DNA of 64,000 bases, from assembly GCA_023476565.1 (NCBI GenBank), contig JAMCVZ010000037.1:1-64000 (forward strand), in the 5' to 3' direction. Shown here piece by piece: positions 32,053 through 40,992 of this stretch. The notes beneath the pieces were generated by a model. That model was not told the DNA's origin and did not search any database. It saw only the letters and a program-made list of their open reading frames with translations. A program made the position numbers and the translations under genes. The DNA comes from Nitrospirota bacterium. GTDB lineage: Bacteria; Nitrospirota; Thermodesulfovibrionia; Thermodesulfovibrionales; Dissulfurispiraceae. Each line of letters begins with the position of its first letter. Position 1 is the first letter of the stretch.

Positions 32053-35000
32053 TCGCACGGATAATCGAGTACAGCGCCAGGAACAAGTTCATCATCTTCC
32101 TGCTGGTTTTTTTCCTTGCTGCCTGGGGGATATATGCGCTAAAGAGGACTCCGCTTGACGCTATCCCGGACTTAAGCGACACCCAGGTAATCATCTATAC
32201 GGAATGGCCGGGCAGGAGCCCTGATCTTGTCGAAGACCAGATAACCTACCCTATCACCTCGACCCTCCTTGCAGCGCCCAAGGTACAGGCCGTGCGCGGA
32301 TTCTCCTATCTCGGCAGCTCGTTCATTTACGTCATCTTCGAAGAAGGCACGAATATCTACTGGGCCCGGAGCAGGGTGCTCGAATACCTCCAGTCGGTCA
32401 GGAGCAAGATACCCGCTGACGTCAATCCGGTGCTCGGCCCTGATGCCACGAGCGTCGGCTGGGGTTTCAGCTATGCAGTGGTGGATGAAACAGGCGGGCA
32501 TGACCTTTCGCAACTGCGCTCCATCCAGGACTGGAACCTGAAGCTCGCCATCGAGAGCGTCCCCGGCGTCTCCCAGGTCGCCAGCATCGGCGGCTTTGTA
32601 AAACAGTACCAGATAACGCTCGACCCCAACCGGCTCCTGGCATACAACATCCCCATCACAAAGGTAATGGAGGCCATTCGAAAGAGTAACAAGGACGTCG
32701 AAGGCAGGGTGCTCGAGTTTTCGGGTATCGAGTACATGGTAAGGGGCAGGGGCTACATCAAGGATATAAAAGACATCGAGAATGTCGCGGTCGGCACAAA
32801 TGGAAACGGCACTCCTATCCTCATCAGGGACATAGCAAACGTGCAGCTCGGCCCCGAGATAAGGAGGGGGCTTGCGGAGCTTGACGGCAAAGGCGAAGTT
32901 GCAGGAGGCATTGTCGTTATCAGGTTCGGGGAGAATGTCCTCAATGTTATAGAAAAGGTCAAAGAGAAGATCAAAAACAATATCACGCCGAGCCTTCCCA
33001 AAGGGGTAAAGATCGTGACCACCTACGACAGGTCGGACCTGATACACCGCTCGATCGACACCCTCAAGGAAGAGATTCTAAGGCTCTCGATAGCGGTAAG
33101 CGCGGTCTGCATCATCTTTCTTTTCCATCTGCCGAGCGCCCTTGTGGTCATCCTTACATTGCCGATCGCGATCCTCATATCGTTTATCATGATGTATTAC
33201 ATCGGCGTGACCTCGAATATCATGAGCTTAAGCGGCATCGCCATCGCCATCGGCGCTATGGTGGACGCCTCGATCATCATGGTCGAAAACGCGCACAAGA
33301 AGCTGGAGGACTGGGAACACCACGGCAGGCCCGGCAGACGTATTGATGTCATCATCGATGCGGCCAAAGAAGTGGGGCCGTCGCTCTTTTTCTCCCTGCT
33401 GGTCATCACGGTCGGCTTCCTTCCGGTGTTCACGCTGCAGGCGCAGGCCGGCAGGCTCTTCAAACCGCTGGCTTATACGAAGACCTTTGCCATGCTGTTT
33501 TCATCGTTCCTCGCCGTAACGCTGACCCCGGTGCTTATGACACTTTTTATTCATGAAAAGACGCCGTTTTTAAGCAGGATACCCGTTATCAAGTACCTCT
33601 TTACCGTATACCCGGAGGAGCGGCACCCGGTAAGCATGCTGCTCCATAAGCTCTACGAGCCGGTGGCAAGGTTCGCCTTGAGATTCAAGTGGGGGGTTAT
33701 CATTGCTGCGCTCATTGTCATGGCGCTGACCGCCTATCCGTTTTTAAAACTCGGCTCCGAATTCATGCCGCCCCTCTATGAGGGCACGCTCTTTTACATG
33801 CCGGTGACCGTTCCCGCGGCCTCCATCACCGAGGCTGCGCAGCTCCTTAGCCTCCAGGACAAGATTCTCAAGAAAATCCCCGAAGTCTCCCAGGTCTTCG
33901 GGAAGGCTGGCCGCGCCGAAACAGCCACCGACCCCGCGCCCCTTGAGATGTTCGAGACCGTGGTCAACCTCAAGCCCGAGTCCCGGTGGCGACCGGGAAT
34001 GACCGTCGAAAATCTTAAAAACGAAATGAACGACGCGCTCACCATACCGGGGGTGGCAAACTCGTTCACCATGCCCATCAAAGCGCGTATCGACATGCTC
34101 TCCACGGGGATAAGGACCCCGGTCGGGATCAAGGTCCTGGGGCCGAACCTCGATGAGATCGCAAAAATCGGGGAAGGGATAGAAAACGCGGTCAAGGATA
34201 TCCCCGGCACAAGGAGCGCGTATGCGGAAAGGGTGACAACCGGCTATTTTCTGGACATTGCCGTAAAGCGCGAAGAAGCCGCCCGGTACGGCCTGTCTGT
34301 CGATGATGTCCAGGAAGTGATACAGTCCGCCATCGGGGGGATGAACCTCACCGTTACCGTTGAAGGAAGGCAGCGCTACCCGGTCAATGTGAGGTATGCG
34401 AGAGAGCTCAGGAGTGACATCGACAGGCTCAAAAGAGTGCTCGTGCCGGTCATGATGGGAAGCGCCCAGCCCGCCGGAAGCGGGGGCATGCCTGCCGGCC
34501 CCGGCAGAGACCCCGGGTCTACAAGCCCCATTTCGTTCGCCTCCTCACAGTCTGTGCTGCAGGTGCCTCTTGAGGAGCTTGCCGATATCAGGATCGTCAG
34601 GGGCCCCACGGGAATCAAGAGCGAAGAGGGCCTCCTCACCGCGTATGTCTATGTCGATTTCTCGGGCAGGGACGTGGGCGGTTATGTGGCTGACGCCAAA
34701 AAAAAGGTCGCCTCGCTGAAAATCCCCGAAGGCTACCGTCTTTCGTGGAGCGGTGAATACGAGTACCTCGTCAAAACATACGAACGGCTGAAGTTCGTAA
34801 TCCCGCTGACTGCGCTTATCATTTTTGTGCTCATCTTCATGAACACAAAATCGGTTACCAAAACGATCATTGTGCTCCTTGCTGTTCCGTTCTCCCTCGT
34901 AGGGTCGTTCTGGTTCCTCTATTTCCTCAATTACAACATGAGCATTGCCGTATGGGTGGGCATAATCGCCCTTGCGGGCCTCGATGCGGAAACAGGCGTG

Positions 35001-35306
35001 GTCATGCTCCTCTATCTTGAGCTGGCCCATGAGAAATGGCTGAAAGAGGGCAAGCTGAACAGCATCAATGCCCTCAAGGAATCGATCATGTACGGCGCTG
35101 TCAAAAGAATACGTCCGAAGATCATGACAGTAAGCGTCATCCTTGCAGGTCTTATCCCCATCATGTTCAGCCACGGAGCCGGTTCGGATGTTATGAAGAG
35201 GATTGCAGCGCCCATGGTCGGAGGGGTCGTCACGTCAACAATCCTTGAACTGATAATCTACCCGGCGATTTACATGATATGGAAAGGAAGGGAGTTCAAG
35301 CAATAA
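32049..35306 (+). CDS. cusA: Heavy-metal efflux RND transporter (CusA/CzcA family)
   Basis: This 1085-residue protein has the RND layout of 12 helices with two large periplasmic loops. HME signatures include the N-terminal TPLDAIPDLSDTQVIIYTEWPGRSP block, AIGAMVDASIIMVENAHK (about 405) and GLDAETGVVMLLYLELA (about 980). It expels monovalent copper or silver (or divalent cations) with proton import. About 35 extra residues rich in Gly, Ser, Pro and Met (about 800-835) sit in the second loop just before the PLEELADIRI strand, where relatives have a short turn. It is the core of the operon. Confidence 0.93.
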   Translation: MIARIIEYSARNKFIIFLLVFFLAAWGIYALKRTPLDAIPDLSDTQVIIYTEWPGRSPDLVEDQITYPITSTLLAAPKVQAVRGFSYLGSSFIYVIFEEGTNIYWARSRVLEYLQSVRSKIPADVNPVLGPDATSVGWGFSYAVVDETGGHDLSQLRSIQDWNLKLAIESVPGVSQVASIGGFVKQYQITLDPNRLLAYNIPITKVMEAIRKSNKDVEGRVLEFSGIEYMVRGRGYIKDIKDIENVAVGTNGNGTPILIRDIANVQLGPEIRRGLAELDGKGEVAGGIVVIRFGENVLNVIEKVKEKIKNNITPSLPKGVKIVTTYDRSDLIHRSIDTLKEEILRLSIAVSAVCIIFLFHLPSALVVILTLPIAILISFIMMYYIGVTSNIMSLSGIAIAIGAMVDASIIMVENAHKKLEDWEHHGRPGRRIDVIIDAAKEVGPSLFFSLLVITVGFLPVFTLQAQAGRLFKPLAYTKTFAMLFSSFLAVTLTPVLMTLFIHEKTPFLSRIPVIKYLFTVYPEERHPVSMLLHKLYEPVARFALRFKWGVIIAALIVMALTAYPFLKLGSEFMPPLYEGTLFYMPVTVPAASITEAAQLLSLQDKILKKIPEVSQVFGKAGRAETATDPAPLEMFETVVNLKPESRWRPGMTVENLKNEMNDALTIPGVANSFTMPIKARIDMLSTGIRTPVGIKVLGPNLDEIAKIGEGIENAVKDIPGTRSAYAERVTTGYFLDIAVKREEAARYGLSVDDVQEVIQSAIGGMNLTVTVEGRQRYPVNVRYARELRSDIDRLKRVLVPVMMGSAQPAGSGGMPAGPGRDPGSTSPISFASSQSVLQVPLEELADIRIVRGPTGIKSEEGLLTAYVYVDFSGRDVGGYVADAKKKVASLKIPEGYRLSWSGEYEYLVKTYERLKFVIPLTALIIFVLIFMNTKSVTKTIIVLLAVPFSLVGSFWFLYFLNYNMSIAVWVGIIALAGLDAETGVVMLLYLELAHEKWLKEGKLNSINALKESIMYGAVKRIRPKIMTVSVILAGLIPIMFSHGAGSDVMKRIAAPMVGGVVTSTILELIIYPAIYMIWKGREFKQ

Positions 35307-35319
35307 AAGGAGGATAAAG

Positions 35320-35739
35320 ATGTTTAAAAAAACAGCAGTCGTTCAAATTGCAGTGGTAGCTGTCTTCGGGACAAGCAGTCTCTCCTTTGCTGTGATGCAT
35401 GAGGAGAGTAATAATCAGCATAGTAGTAATCAGGAGGCAACCCACCAGGAACACAACGACAACAGGACAGTACCCGAACAGGCAAACACTGCCGGGCAAG
35501 GGAAAAGGGTAGAGGAGGTTGGGAATAAAGTCTGTCCGGTAAGCGGCGAAACGATTGATGAAAAGGCCAAAGAAACGTACGAATATAAGGGAAAAATCTA
35601 TAACTTCTGCTGTCCTATGTGTATTGAAGAATTCAAGAAAGACCCCGGGAAATATATTGAGAAAATGGAAAAAGAAAAAGCGGAAGAAAGCAAACACGAG
35701 CATTCAACTCAGGAAGAACACCACCATCACACTCATTGA
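35320..35739 (+). CDS. Secreted YHS/TRASH-type metal-binding protein
   Basis: This 139-residue protein has a signal peptide (about 1-22) and a His/Gln/Asn-rich linker. A YHS-like domain follows (about 68-115: KVCPVSG...YEYKGKIYNFCCPMCIEEFKKDPGKYI), then a His-rich end (HEHSTQEEHHHHTH). The Cys residues CP, CC and CPMC suit Cu or Zn binding. It directly follows the CusA gene and is probably a periplasmic metal chaperone or sensor for the pump. Confidence 0.85.
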   Translation: MFKKTAVVQIAVVAVFGTSSLSFAVMHEESNNQHSSNQEATHQEHNDNRTVPEQANTAGQGKRVEEVGNKVCPVSGETIDEKAKETYEYKGKIYNFCCPMCIEEFKKDPGKYIEKMEKEKAEESKHEHSTQEEHHHHTH

Positions 35740-36015
35740 TGGTAAGATGGTCTGCCGGCAGATGTTTGTACCAATGTTGAGAAACAAAACCGGGCAAAAG
35801 AATCTGAAACCGGAAATATTCATGATGCGGGAGAGCGTTTTCGCGGCACGGTAAGCCGCCGGGATAGCGGCGCTCTTTCCCCGGGGGATACGTATGCGTT
35901 CTTCGCTTCCAGCAAAGATCAGGTTGCCGGATTCTGGACCCCCATTAAATTTCTGATGTTATGCATACTATTTTTATTCTGTGATAGGGTTTAAGAAAAA
36001 GGGGAGGTAAAGGCT
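35740..36015. other. Intergenic region with a possible gene remnant
   Basis: In the same frame as the YHS gene, after TGA-TGG-TAA, an open stretch of about 80 codons continues to 35993 with protein-like composition (for example GALSPGDTYAFFASSK). It has no start codon with a ribosome site. It may be the remains of a lost gene. It is not assigned to any family. The last 20 bases hold the gggaggt site of the following gene. Confidence 0.3.
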
Positions 36016-36243
36016 ATGCATTGGGATGGAGGATACTACGGATGGGGGTGGGGAATGGGTATTTTTATGGTTCTTTTCTGGGTGCTGGTCATTTTGGGCA
36101 TCGTATATCTTGTCAGAGCGCTTATCGGAGCTGAAAGAAGGGGAACAAAGGAGGATTCGCCCCTGGATATCCTCAAAAAGAGATACGCCGGCGGTGAAAT
36201 AAGCAAGGAGGAATTCGAAGAGAAGAAAAAAGATCTTCAGTAG
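36016..36243 (+). CDS. SHOCT-domain small membrane protein
   Basis: This 75-residue protein has a Trp/Gly-rich start (GGYYGWGWGMG), one hydrophobic helix (about 15-37) and a C-terminal SHOCT motif (DILKKRYAGGEISKEEFEEKKKDL). Proteins of this shape are common near metal-resistance genes and often act as small membrane or oligomerisation factors. The role here is unknown. It ends the metal cluster. Confidence 0.8.
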   Translation: MHWDGGYYGWGWGMGIFMVLFWVLVILGIVYLVRALIGAERRGTKEDSPLDILKKRYAGGEISKEEFEEKKKDLQ

Positions 36244-36638
36244 AAAAGAGAGGGCGGACTTCCTTATGAAATGACGTCGGATAGACTTCATTGCTCAGCG
36301 ATTAGCCGGATAATGCCTCCTCGTAGAGTACAAGTGTAATCCTGATAAAAACTCCGAAAGTCCACATTATGAATAAAGGACGGCTTCCCTCTCGGGAATA
36401 CGGACAATTCCTCTGACTTACTGAATACCTTCAGAATGAATTTGAATTATTGCTACATGAGCCGTCTGGACGAAATAGACGGGTCTCTAAGGAGTACATC
36501 TGCAAATGTTGAGAAAACGAAGAGCCTACATTTTGCGAATTATCTGATTGGCAGATGTGCACAGCACTAAACGTTCCTTTCCTGGTCTTCTCATTTGAGG
36601 GGAAAAAGGAAGAAATGGTATAGTGACATAAGGGTCAT
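36244..36638. other. 395-base intergenic region, no gene seen
   Basis: I see no open frame with a start and ribosome binding site on either strand, and no strong repeat. A word GCAAATGTTGAGAAA near 36501 resembles CCAATGTTGAGAAAC in the region after the YHS gene (35772-35786). This hints at a small shared sequence. Confidence 0.35.
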
Positions 36639-38597
36639 ATGAAGGATCTCATAAAAAAACGTTTGCCGAATAACACACTTCTGCACATCGTCTGCCTGGT
36701 CGTTCTCATTCTCACCATCTATGTCAATACCCTTAGTGCACCATTCCAGTGGGATGAGGATGAGTATATTGTCAATAATCCCATTATAAAGGACCTCCAT
36801 TATTTTGTAAGCCCCCAGGATGCACAAGGGTTTAAATACTACAATTTCCTCATACTCCGCTATATCGGCTACCTCACCTTTGCACTCAACTACAAGATAC
36901 ACGGCTTATCAGTGACGGGCTACCATATGATCAATATTGCCATCCATATGACAAACGCCATTTTGGTATATTTCCTCGTACTCCTGACATTCAGGACGCC
37001 GTTTCTGAAGACATCGGTATTAAAACGGCACGCTCGTTCTGTTGCGTTTTTCTCAGCGCTGCTTTTTGCCTCACACCCCCTTCAGACAGAGGCAGTGACC
37101 TATGTGTTTCAGCGGTTTGCCTCTCTTGTTGCGTTGTTCTATCTTGTTTCCCTCACCGCCTATATTAAGTCAAGATTAACTAAAGACAGGCAGGGGCGTC
37201 TCTTTTTCTATTGCATCGCATTCTTTTCAGCAGTGCTGGCGATGAAGACAAAGGAGAATGCCTTTACCCTTCCCCTTGTGATTACCATGTACGAGTTCTT
37301 CTTCTTTAGTGACACTCTGAAAAGGAGGGTGATTCACCTTGTCCCCATGCTCCTTACCCTGAGCATCATACCGCTCACACTTATGAGTCTGACGGGAACT
37401 GCAGGAGGTAGACAGCCACTTCCCGGCTCATATGGGGCAGGGATGTTCTCTCGGGGAGAATATCTTTTCACCCAGTTCAGGGTCATTGTCACATATTTGA
37501 GGCTGCTGTTCTTCCCGGTAAACCAGAATCTCAATTATAACTACCCCGTCTCTCATTCTTTCTTCGATCCCCAGGTAGTACTGTCCTTTCTGGTTCTTGC
37601 GGCGCTCTTTGGCTTGGGGGTATATCTGGTGGTGAGATCGCAATCCAACCCTCACCTTCGACTAATGGGATTTGGGATACTGTGGTTTTTTATCACCCTC
37701 TCTGTGGAGTCAAGCATCGTCCCGCTCGACAGGCTCATCGATGAGTATCGCGTCTATTTGCCTTCAGTGGGAGTAAGTATTGCTGTAGTGACAGGGGTAT
37801 TTCTGATCAAGGAAAAGATGCGTTCATCGAAGACCGGAAGGAGTATACTGGTGATGCTTGTCCTTGTGACAGGAGTACTGTCAGTTGCAACGCATCTGCG
37901 GAATGCAATGTGGGAAGACGGCATAAAACTATGGGAGGATACTGTTAAAAAATCTCCGGTAACCGCAAAAGCACATTATAATCTTGCCATCGCCTATCAA
38001 GATCGTAACATACCTGACAAGGCTATAGAGCAGTACCTTATTGTCATTAAGCTGAACCCTAATAACGTGAAGGCACACTATAATCTTGCCGTTGCCTATC
38101 GAAATCTCAATATGCCTGATAAAGCTATAGAGCAGTATTTGACTGCCGTTAGGCTGCAGCCTTACAATGAGAAAACACATTATAATCTTGGCCTAATTTA
38201 TTGTGAGCAAGGTCGTGATATAGAGTGCACATATGAAATTAATACTGCGTATGCAATAAATCATTATAGTAGAGGAGTAGCATACACCGAACACGGTTCT
38301 TTTGAAAAGGCAGTTGAGGAATTTCAGACCGCCATTAAGCTGAAGCCTGATTTAGCGGAGGCGCATAGTAATCTTGGCTTTATCTATGAAAATCTCAACA
38401 TGCCGGATAAGGCCATAGAACAATATCTGATTGCCATTAAGCTGAAGCCTGATTTTGCGGAGGCGCACTTTAATCTCGGGACTATCTACTATAAGATGGG
38501 GCAAATAGAAAAGGCGCAGAGGGAATTAGCGGTAGGATTAAAGATAAAGCCAGATGATCAAAAAGCCCAACAATTGTTGAAAGTGGTCTCACGCTGA
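36639..38597 (+). CDS. Multi-pass membrane protein with C-terminal TPR repeats (TMTC-like)
   Basis: This 652-residue protein has an N-terminal membrane part (about 12 helices to residue 430) like the PMT/TMTC mannosyltransferase-related proteins. It includes the FQWDEDEYIVNNP motif near residue 36, where GT-C enzymes carry acidic residues. The C-terminal 220 residues hold about five tetratricopeptide repeats (AHYNLAIAYQDRNIPDKAIEQY and similar). It may transfer sugar from a lipid carrier to proteins. A GT2 family polyprenyl-phosphate glycosyltransferase is encoded convergently next door, which could make such a donor. The pairing is inference. Confidence 0.75.
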   Translation: MKDLIKKRLPNNTLLHIVCLVVLILTIYVNTLSAPFQWDEDEYIVNNPIIKDLHYFVSPQDAQGFKYYNFLILRYIGYLTFALNYKIHGLSVTGYHMINIAIHMTNAILVYFLVLLTFRTPFLKTSVLKRHARSVAFFSALLFASHPLQTEAVTYVFQRFASLVALFYLVSLTAYIKSRLTKDRQGRLFFYCIAFFSAVLAMKTKENAFTLPLVITMYEFFFFSDTLKRRVIHLVPMLLTLSIIPLTLMSLTGTAGGRQPLPGSYGAGMFSRGEYLFTQFRVIVTYLRLLFFPVNQNLNYNYPVSHSFFDPQVVLSFLVLAALFGLGVYLVVRSQSNPHLRLMGFGILWFFITLSVESSIVPLDRLIDEYRVYLPSVGVSIAVVTGVFLIKEKMRSSKTGRSILVMLVLVTGVLSVATHLRNAMWEDGIKLWEDTVKKSPVTAKAHYNLAIAYQDRNIPDKAIEQYLIVIKLNPNNVKAHYNLAVAYRNLNMPDKAIEQYLTAVRLQPYNEKTHYNLGLIYCEQGRDIECTYEINTAYAINHYSRGVAYTEHGSFEKAVEEFQTAIKLKPDLAEAHSNLGFIYENLNMPDKAIEQYLIAIKLKPDFAEAHFNLGTIYYKMGQIEKAQRELAVGLKIKPDDQKAQQLLKVVSR

Positions 38598-38637
38598 AAC
38601 TGAAATGTGCTTCTCTATCGACAGGCTCTTAAATTTT

Positions 38638-38660
38638 AAGGGGGGCCTCAAGCCCCCCTT
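38638..38660. terminator. Bidirectional terminator between convergent genes
   Basis: AAGGGGGGC and GCCCCCCTT form a 9-bp stem with a CTCAA loop. It is flanked by TTTGATTGTTGTT on the right and by an AT-rich AAATTTTAAG on the left. It serves the TPR membrane protein gene (plus) and the GT2 gene (minus). Confidence 0.75.
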
Positions 38661-38731
38661 TGATTGTTGTTACATACTCTTCAATTGATTTATTAAGAAC
38701 AAAACAATAGGTTATTGAACATAGGTAATGT

Positions 38732-39700
38732 CTATGTACTCTGTGGCTCATCCTCTGTGTGTTGGTAATCATTACAATTGACGGTCTCCTCTATGATGTA
38801 AAGCGGTCTGCCTTTGGCTTCATTGTAGATCCTGCTGATATACTCTCCGAGAATGCCGATGGTAATGAGCTGCACGCCTCCCAAAAACAAGATCGATACC
38901 ATAATGGACGCATAGCCAGGCAGTGTGTAGCCCAAAAACTTCTTAATGAGCACCACAACGATATACAAGAGAGCAAGAAAGGAAGTAAAAAATCCAAGCC
39001 ATGTGGCAAGTCTCAGCGGAAGATTGGAAAAGCTCACGATGCCATCCAGAGCAAAGAGGAGCATTTTCTTTAGAGGATACTTTGTTTCCCCCGCAATACG
39101 TGGAGGCCTGTCATACTCTATGCCGACCTGATTGAATCCAATCCAACTGAGCATGCCCCTTAGAAATCTGTCCTTTTCGCCCAGACGATTGAACGCATCC
39201 ACCGCTCTGCGACTTAGAAGCCTGAAGTCCCCCGTATTCTGAGGAATAGGAGTTGAGGAGAGCCTATTGAGTGTCTTATAAAACCATGAAGCCGACTTTC
39301 TCTTAAAAGAAGTCTCACCTCTTCTTTCTCTTCTCACTGCATAGACGATATCATAGCCTTCCTGATACTTACTGAGCATGTCCACAATAAGCTCCGGGGG
39401 GTCCTGGAGGTCAGCGTCCATGACAACCACCACATCGCCTCTGGCGTGTTCAAGTCCCGCGCTGAGTGCGACCTGATGGCCGAAATTGCGGGAAAAGCTC
39501 AGAATCTTCACATTGTGGTGCCTTTCAGCTATTCCTTTCATCATGGTCAACGACCGATCAGAGGAGCCGTCATTGACCATGATGAATTCAATACCATAGC
39601 CGTCTATGCGCTGCTTGAGAAGCCGCAGTCTCTCCCAGAGTGCGTCAATACACTTTTCCTCGTTATAGATGGGCAGTACGATCGAGAGAACTTTTCGCAT
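38732..39700 (-). CDS. GT2 glycosyltransferase, polyprenyl-phosphate (GtrB/DPM1-like)
   Basis: This 322-residue protein has an N-terminal GT-A domain (VLPIYNEEKCI, then VVMDADLQDPPELI with the metal-binding Asp residues near 95) and two C-terminal transmembrane helices (about 235-260 and 270-295). This is the layout of GtrB and ArnC-like transferases, which attach a sugar to undecaprenyl phosphate. The product may feed the TMTC-like GT-C protein next to it, or O-antigen or lipid A modification. Confidence 0.9.
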   Translation of the reverse strand: MRKVLSIVLPIYNEEKCIDALWERLRLLKQRIDGYGIEFIMVNDGSSDRSLTMMKGIAERHHNVKILSFSRNFGHQVALSAGLEHARGDVVVVMDADLQDPPELIVDMLSKYQEGYDIVYAVRRERRGETSFKRKSASWFYKTLNRLSSTPIPQNTGDFRLLSRRAVDAFNRLGEKDRFLRGMLSWIGFNQVGIEYDRPPRIAGETKYPLKKMLLFALDGIVSFSNLPLRLATWLGFFTSFLALLYIVVVLIKKFLGYTLPGYASIMVSILFLGGVQLITIGILGEYISRIYNEAKGRPLYIIEETVNCNDYQHTEDEPQST

Positions 39701-40273
39701 AAAAGTTAGTACAGTCCCTTACCTGAGCGTTGCATAACTGAATATCTTAGATGAGGAGCCAGAAATGCAATTGCCTTCCGTTTGGTTTAATGTGGCACCC
39801 CGTGCCTTTATTTCGTCTTCTGGATTTTTGCACAACCTTATTGTATCCAAGCTGGAAGCCTTTTCACAAGGCTCCATTTCCTTTTATATATCTGGTGGTT
39901 TCCTCAATAAACTGGAAGTTGTCCTATTTGCGGTATGGCACTTGAGCCAAAATCCGCCCTTGAGGAAGAAGAAAACCCTGAACTTATTGATATGACTGCG
40001 GGCATTCTTTATCCATTCTGGGGCATCCTGCTCAGTCCTATTTTTGCTGCTGCTGCAATGAGCTTCAGTTCGGTGTCGGTTGTGGGAAATGCACTCAGGT
40101 TGCGAAGGGCGAAGATATGAAGACCAAACACATTATCCCAACAGTTGTCCTCCTGCCTTGGGGAAAAACTTTGAAAGAAGGACAAATCTGAACCGTTTAC
40201 GCTTTTTAAACATGCTCAATATTTTATCATGTTTAAAGATGCTTTTACACGTGAGGATAACGCCTTCAGCCCT
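39701..40273. other. Gene-poor region containing a copA remnant
   Basis: This 573-base stretch has no intact gene. The only recognisable part is the C-terminal end of a copper ATPase (39992-40120), listed separately. Short open frames at 39751-39995 have no family resemblance and no ribosome binding site. The stretch looks like decayed DNA after loss of a metal-transport gene. Confidence 0.6.
39992..40120 (+). pseudogene. C-terminal remnant of a copper P-type ATPase (copA)
   Basis: About 42 residues match the last two transmembrane helices and tail of CopA-type ATPases: [38 protein letters not shown]. The [17 protein letters not shown] end is a hallmark of the family. The rest of the gene (about 700 residues) is missing, and the sequence upstream in this frame does not resemble it. 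It is a relic near the Cus-type efflux locus and indicates past loss or rearrangement. Confidence 0.88.
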
Positions 40274-40867
40274 CTATACCCCTGCATGCAAGGGGATTGC
40301 CGAGTACGGCTCTGCGCGGCGGGTCCACTCGCTCCGCGGGAATCCCGTTTTGAGCGTATCATATGCCCTGCGCAGGGCCGACGCATCGTGTGCACTCTTG
40401 TACTCAGCCACCCCAAGATAAAAGACCGCCTCAGGAGTTGGTCCTGCATCGGGATACAGATCGATAACGGTCTCGAGGGCCTTGATAGCCTCCCTGAAGC
40501 GATTCCTGTCAAAAAATACCTTTGCCCTGCCAAGACCGAGGTGCGGGAGCATATCATCAACAGGGACGTATCCCACCATCCTGTGGTGCTCCCTGCCCTC
40601 TTTGTCATGGATAATGAGGGTCGGGGTCCATGTGATAATAAACTGTCTCATGAGCTCGGTCGGTTTATCAAAAAAGCACCGGCTTTTCACAGGAATAAAA
40701 TAGTCCTCTATAAACTTCTGCACTCTCTCATTCGAATACGGACCCGCATTCATCGCTGCGCAGCCCGTTCACCCCTCTAACCAGAAATCCTGGTAAATCG
40801 GCTTGCCCTCGTTCTTTGCCCTCTTTATTGCCTCGTTGAAATCTCTTTCCCATTGTATCTCCGCCAT
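40274..40867 (-). CDS. Thioredoxin-like protein, probable selenoprotein (UGA at 40771)
   Basis: Read through one UGA, this is a 197-residue protein starting at ATG 40867 behind AAGGAGGT. The N-terminus is a thioredoxin-like fold of the DsbD-C/YyaL type: FNEAIKRAKNEGKPIYQDFWLEG, then the redox motif. The first Cys of CxxC is a TGA codon (40771-40769, residue 33), giving U33-T-G-C36. The chain continues in frame with AAMNAGPYSNERVQKFIEDYFIPVK and a cis-Pro region (TWTPTLIIHDKEG). The C-terminal 80 residues look like a TPR pair. A hairpin (40751-40734, 7-bp stem, GGUC loop) begins 17 bases after the UGA, as expected for a SECIS element. A second start at 40753 would lack the redox motif. Confidence 0.8.
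40734..40751 (-). promoter_or_regulatory. Candidate bacterial SECIS hairpin
   Basis: On the minus strand GAATGCG and CGTATTC pair (one G-U) around a GGTC loop. The loop starts 24 bases after the UGA. A GGU in the apical loop is also the key feature of the Escherichia coli fdhF SECIS. A longer competing hairpin (11 pairs with one bulged G, loop GCGATGAA) starts right after the UGA. Confidence 0.6.
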
Positions 40868-40992
40868 AGCCGTATACCTCCTTTTGATTTTTACCGCCTA
40901 CCTTTCTTTATCATGAAAAAGAGGGGAAGTCAAATGTAGCCGGGAAAAACAGTCCGGGAAGTGCGGAAGTACAAAAAAGCGGAAGATTAATT

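Noticed and set aside
35737-35745. UGA at the end of the YHS gene as a third selenocysteine codon
   Set aside because: It is followed by TGG and TAA and lies after a His-rich tail with no redox-motif homology beyond.
40274-40753. Thioredoxin-like gene starting at 40753
   Set aside because: This start has no ribosome site and removes the redox motif and first strand; the frame upstream of the UGA is clearly homologous.
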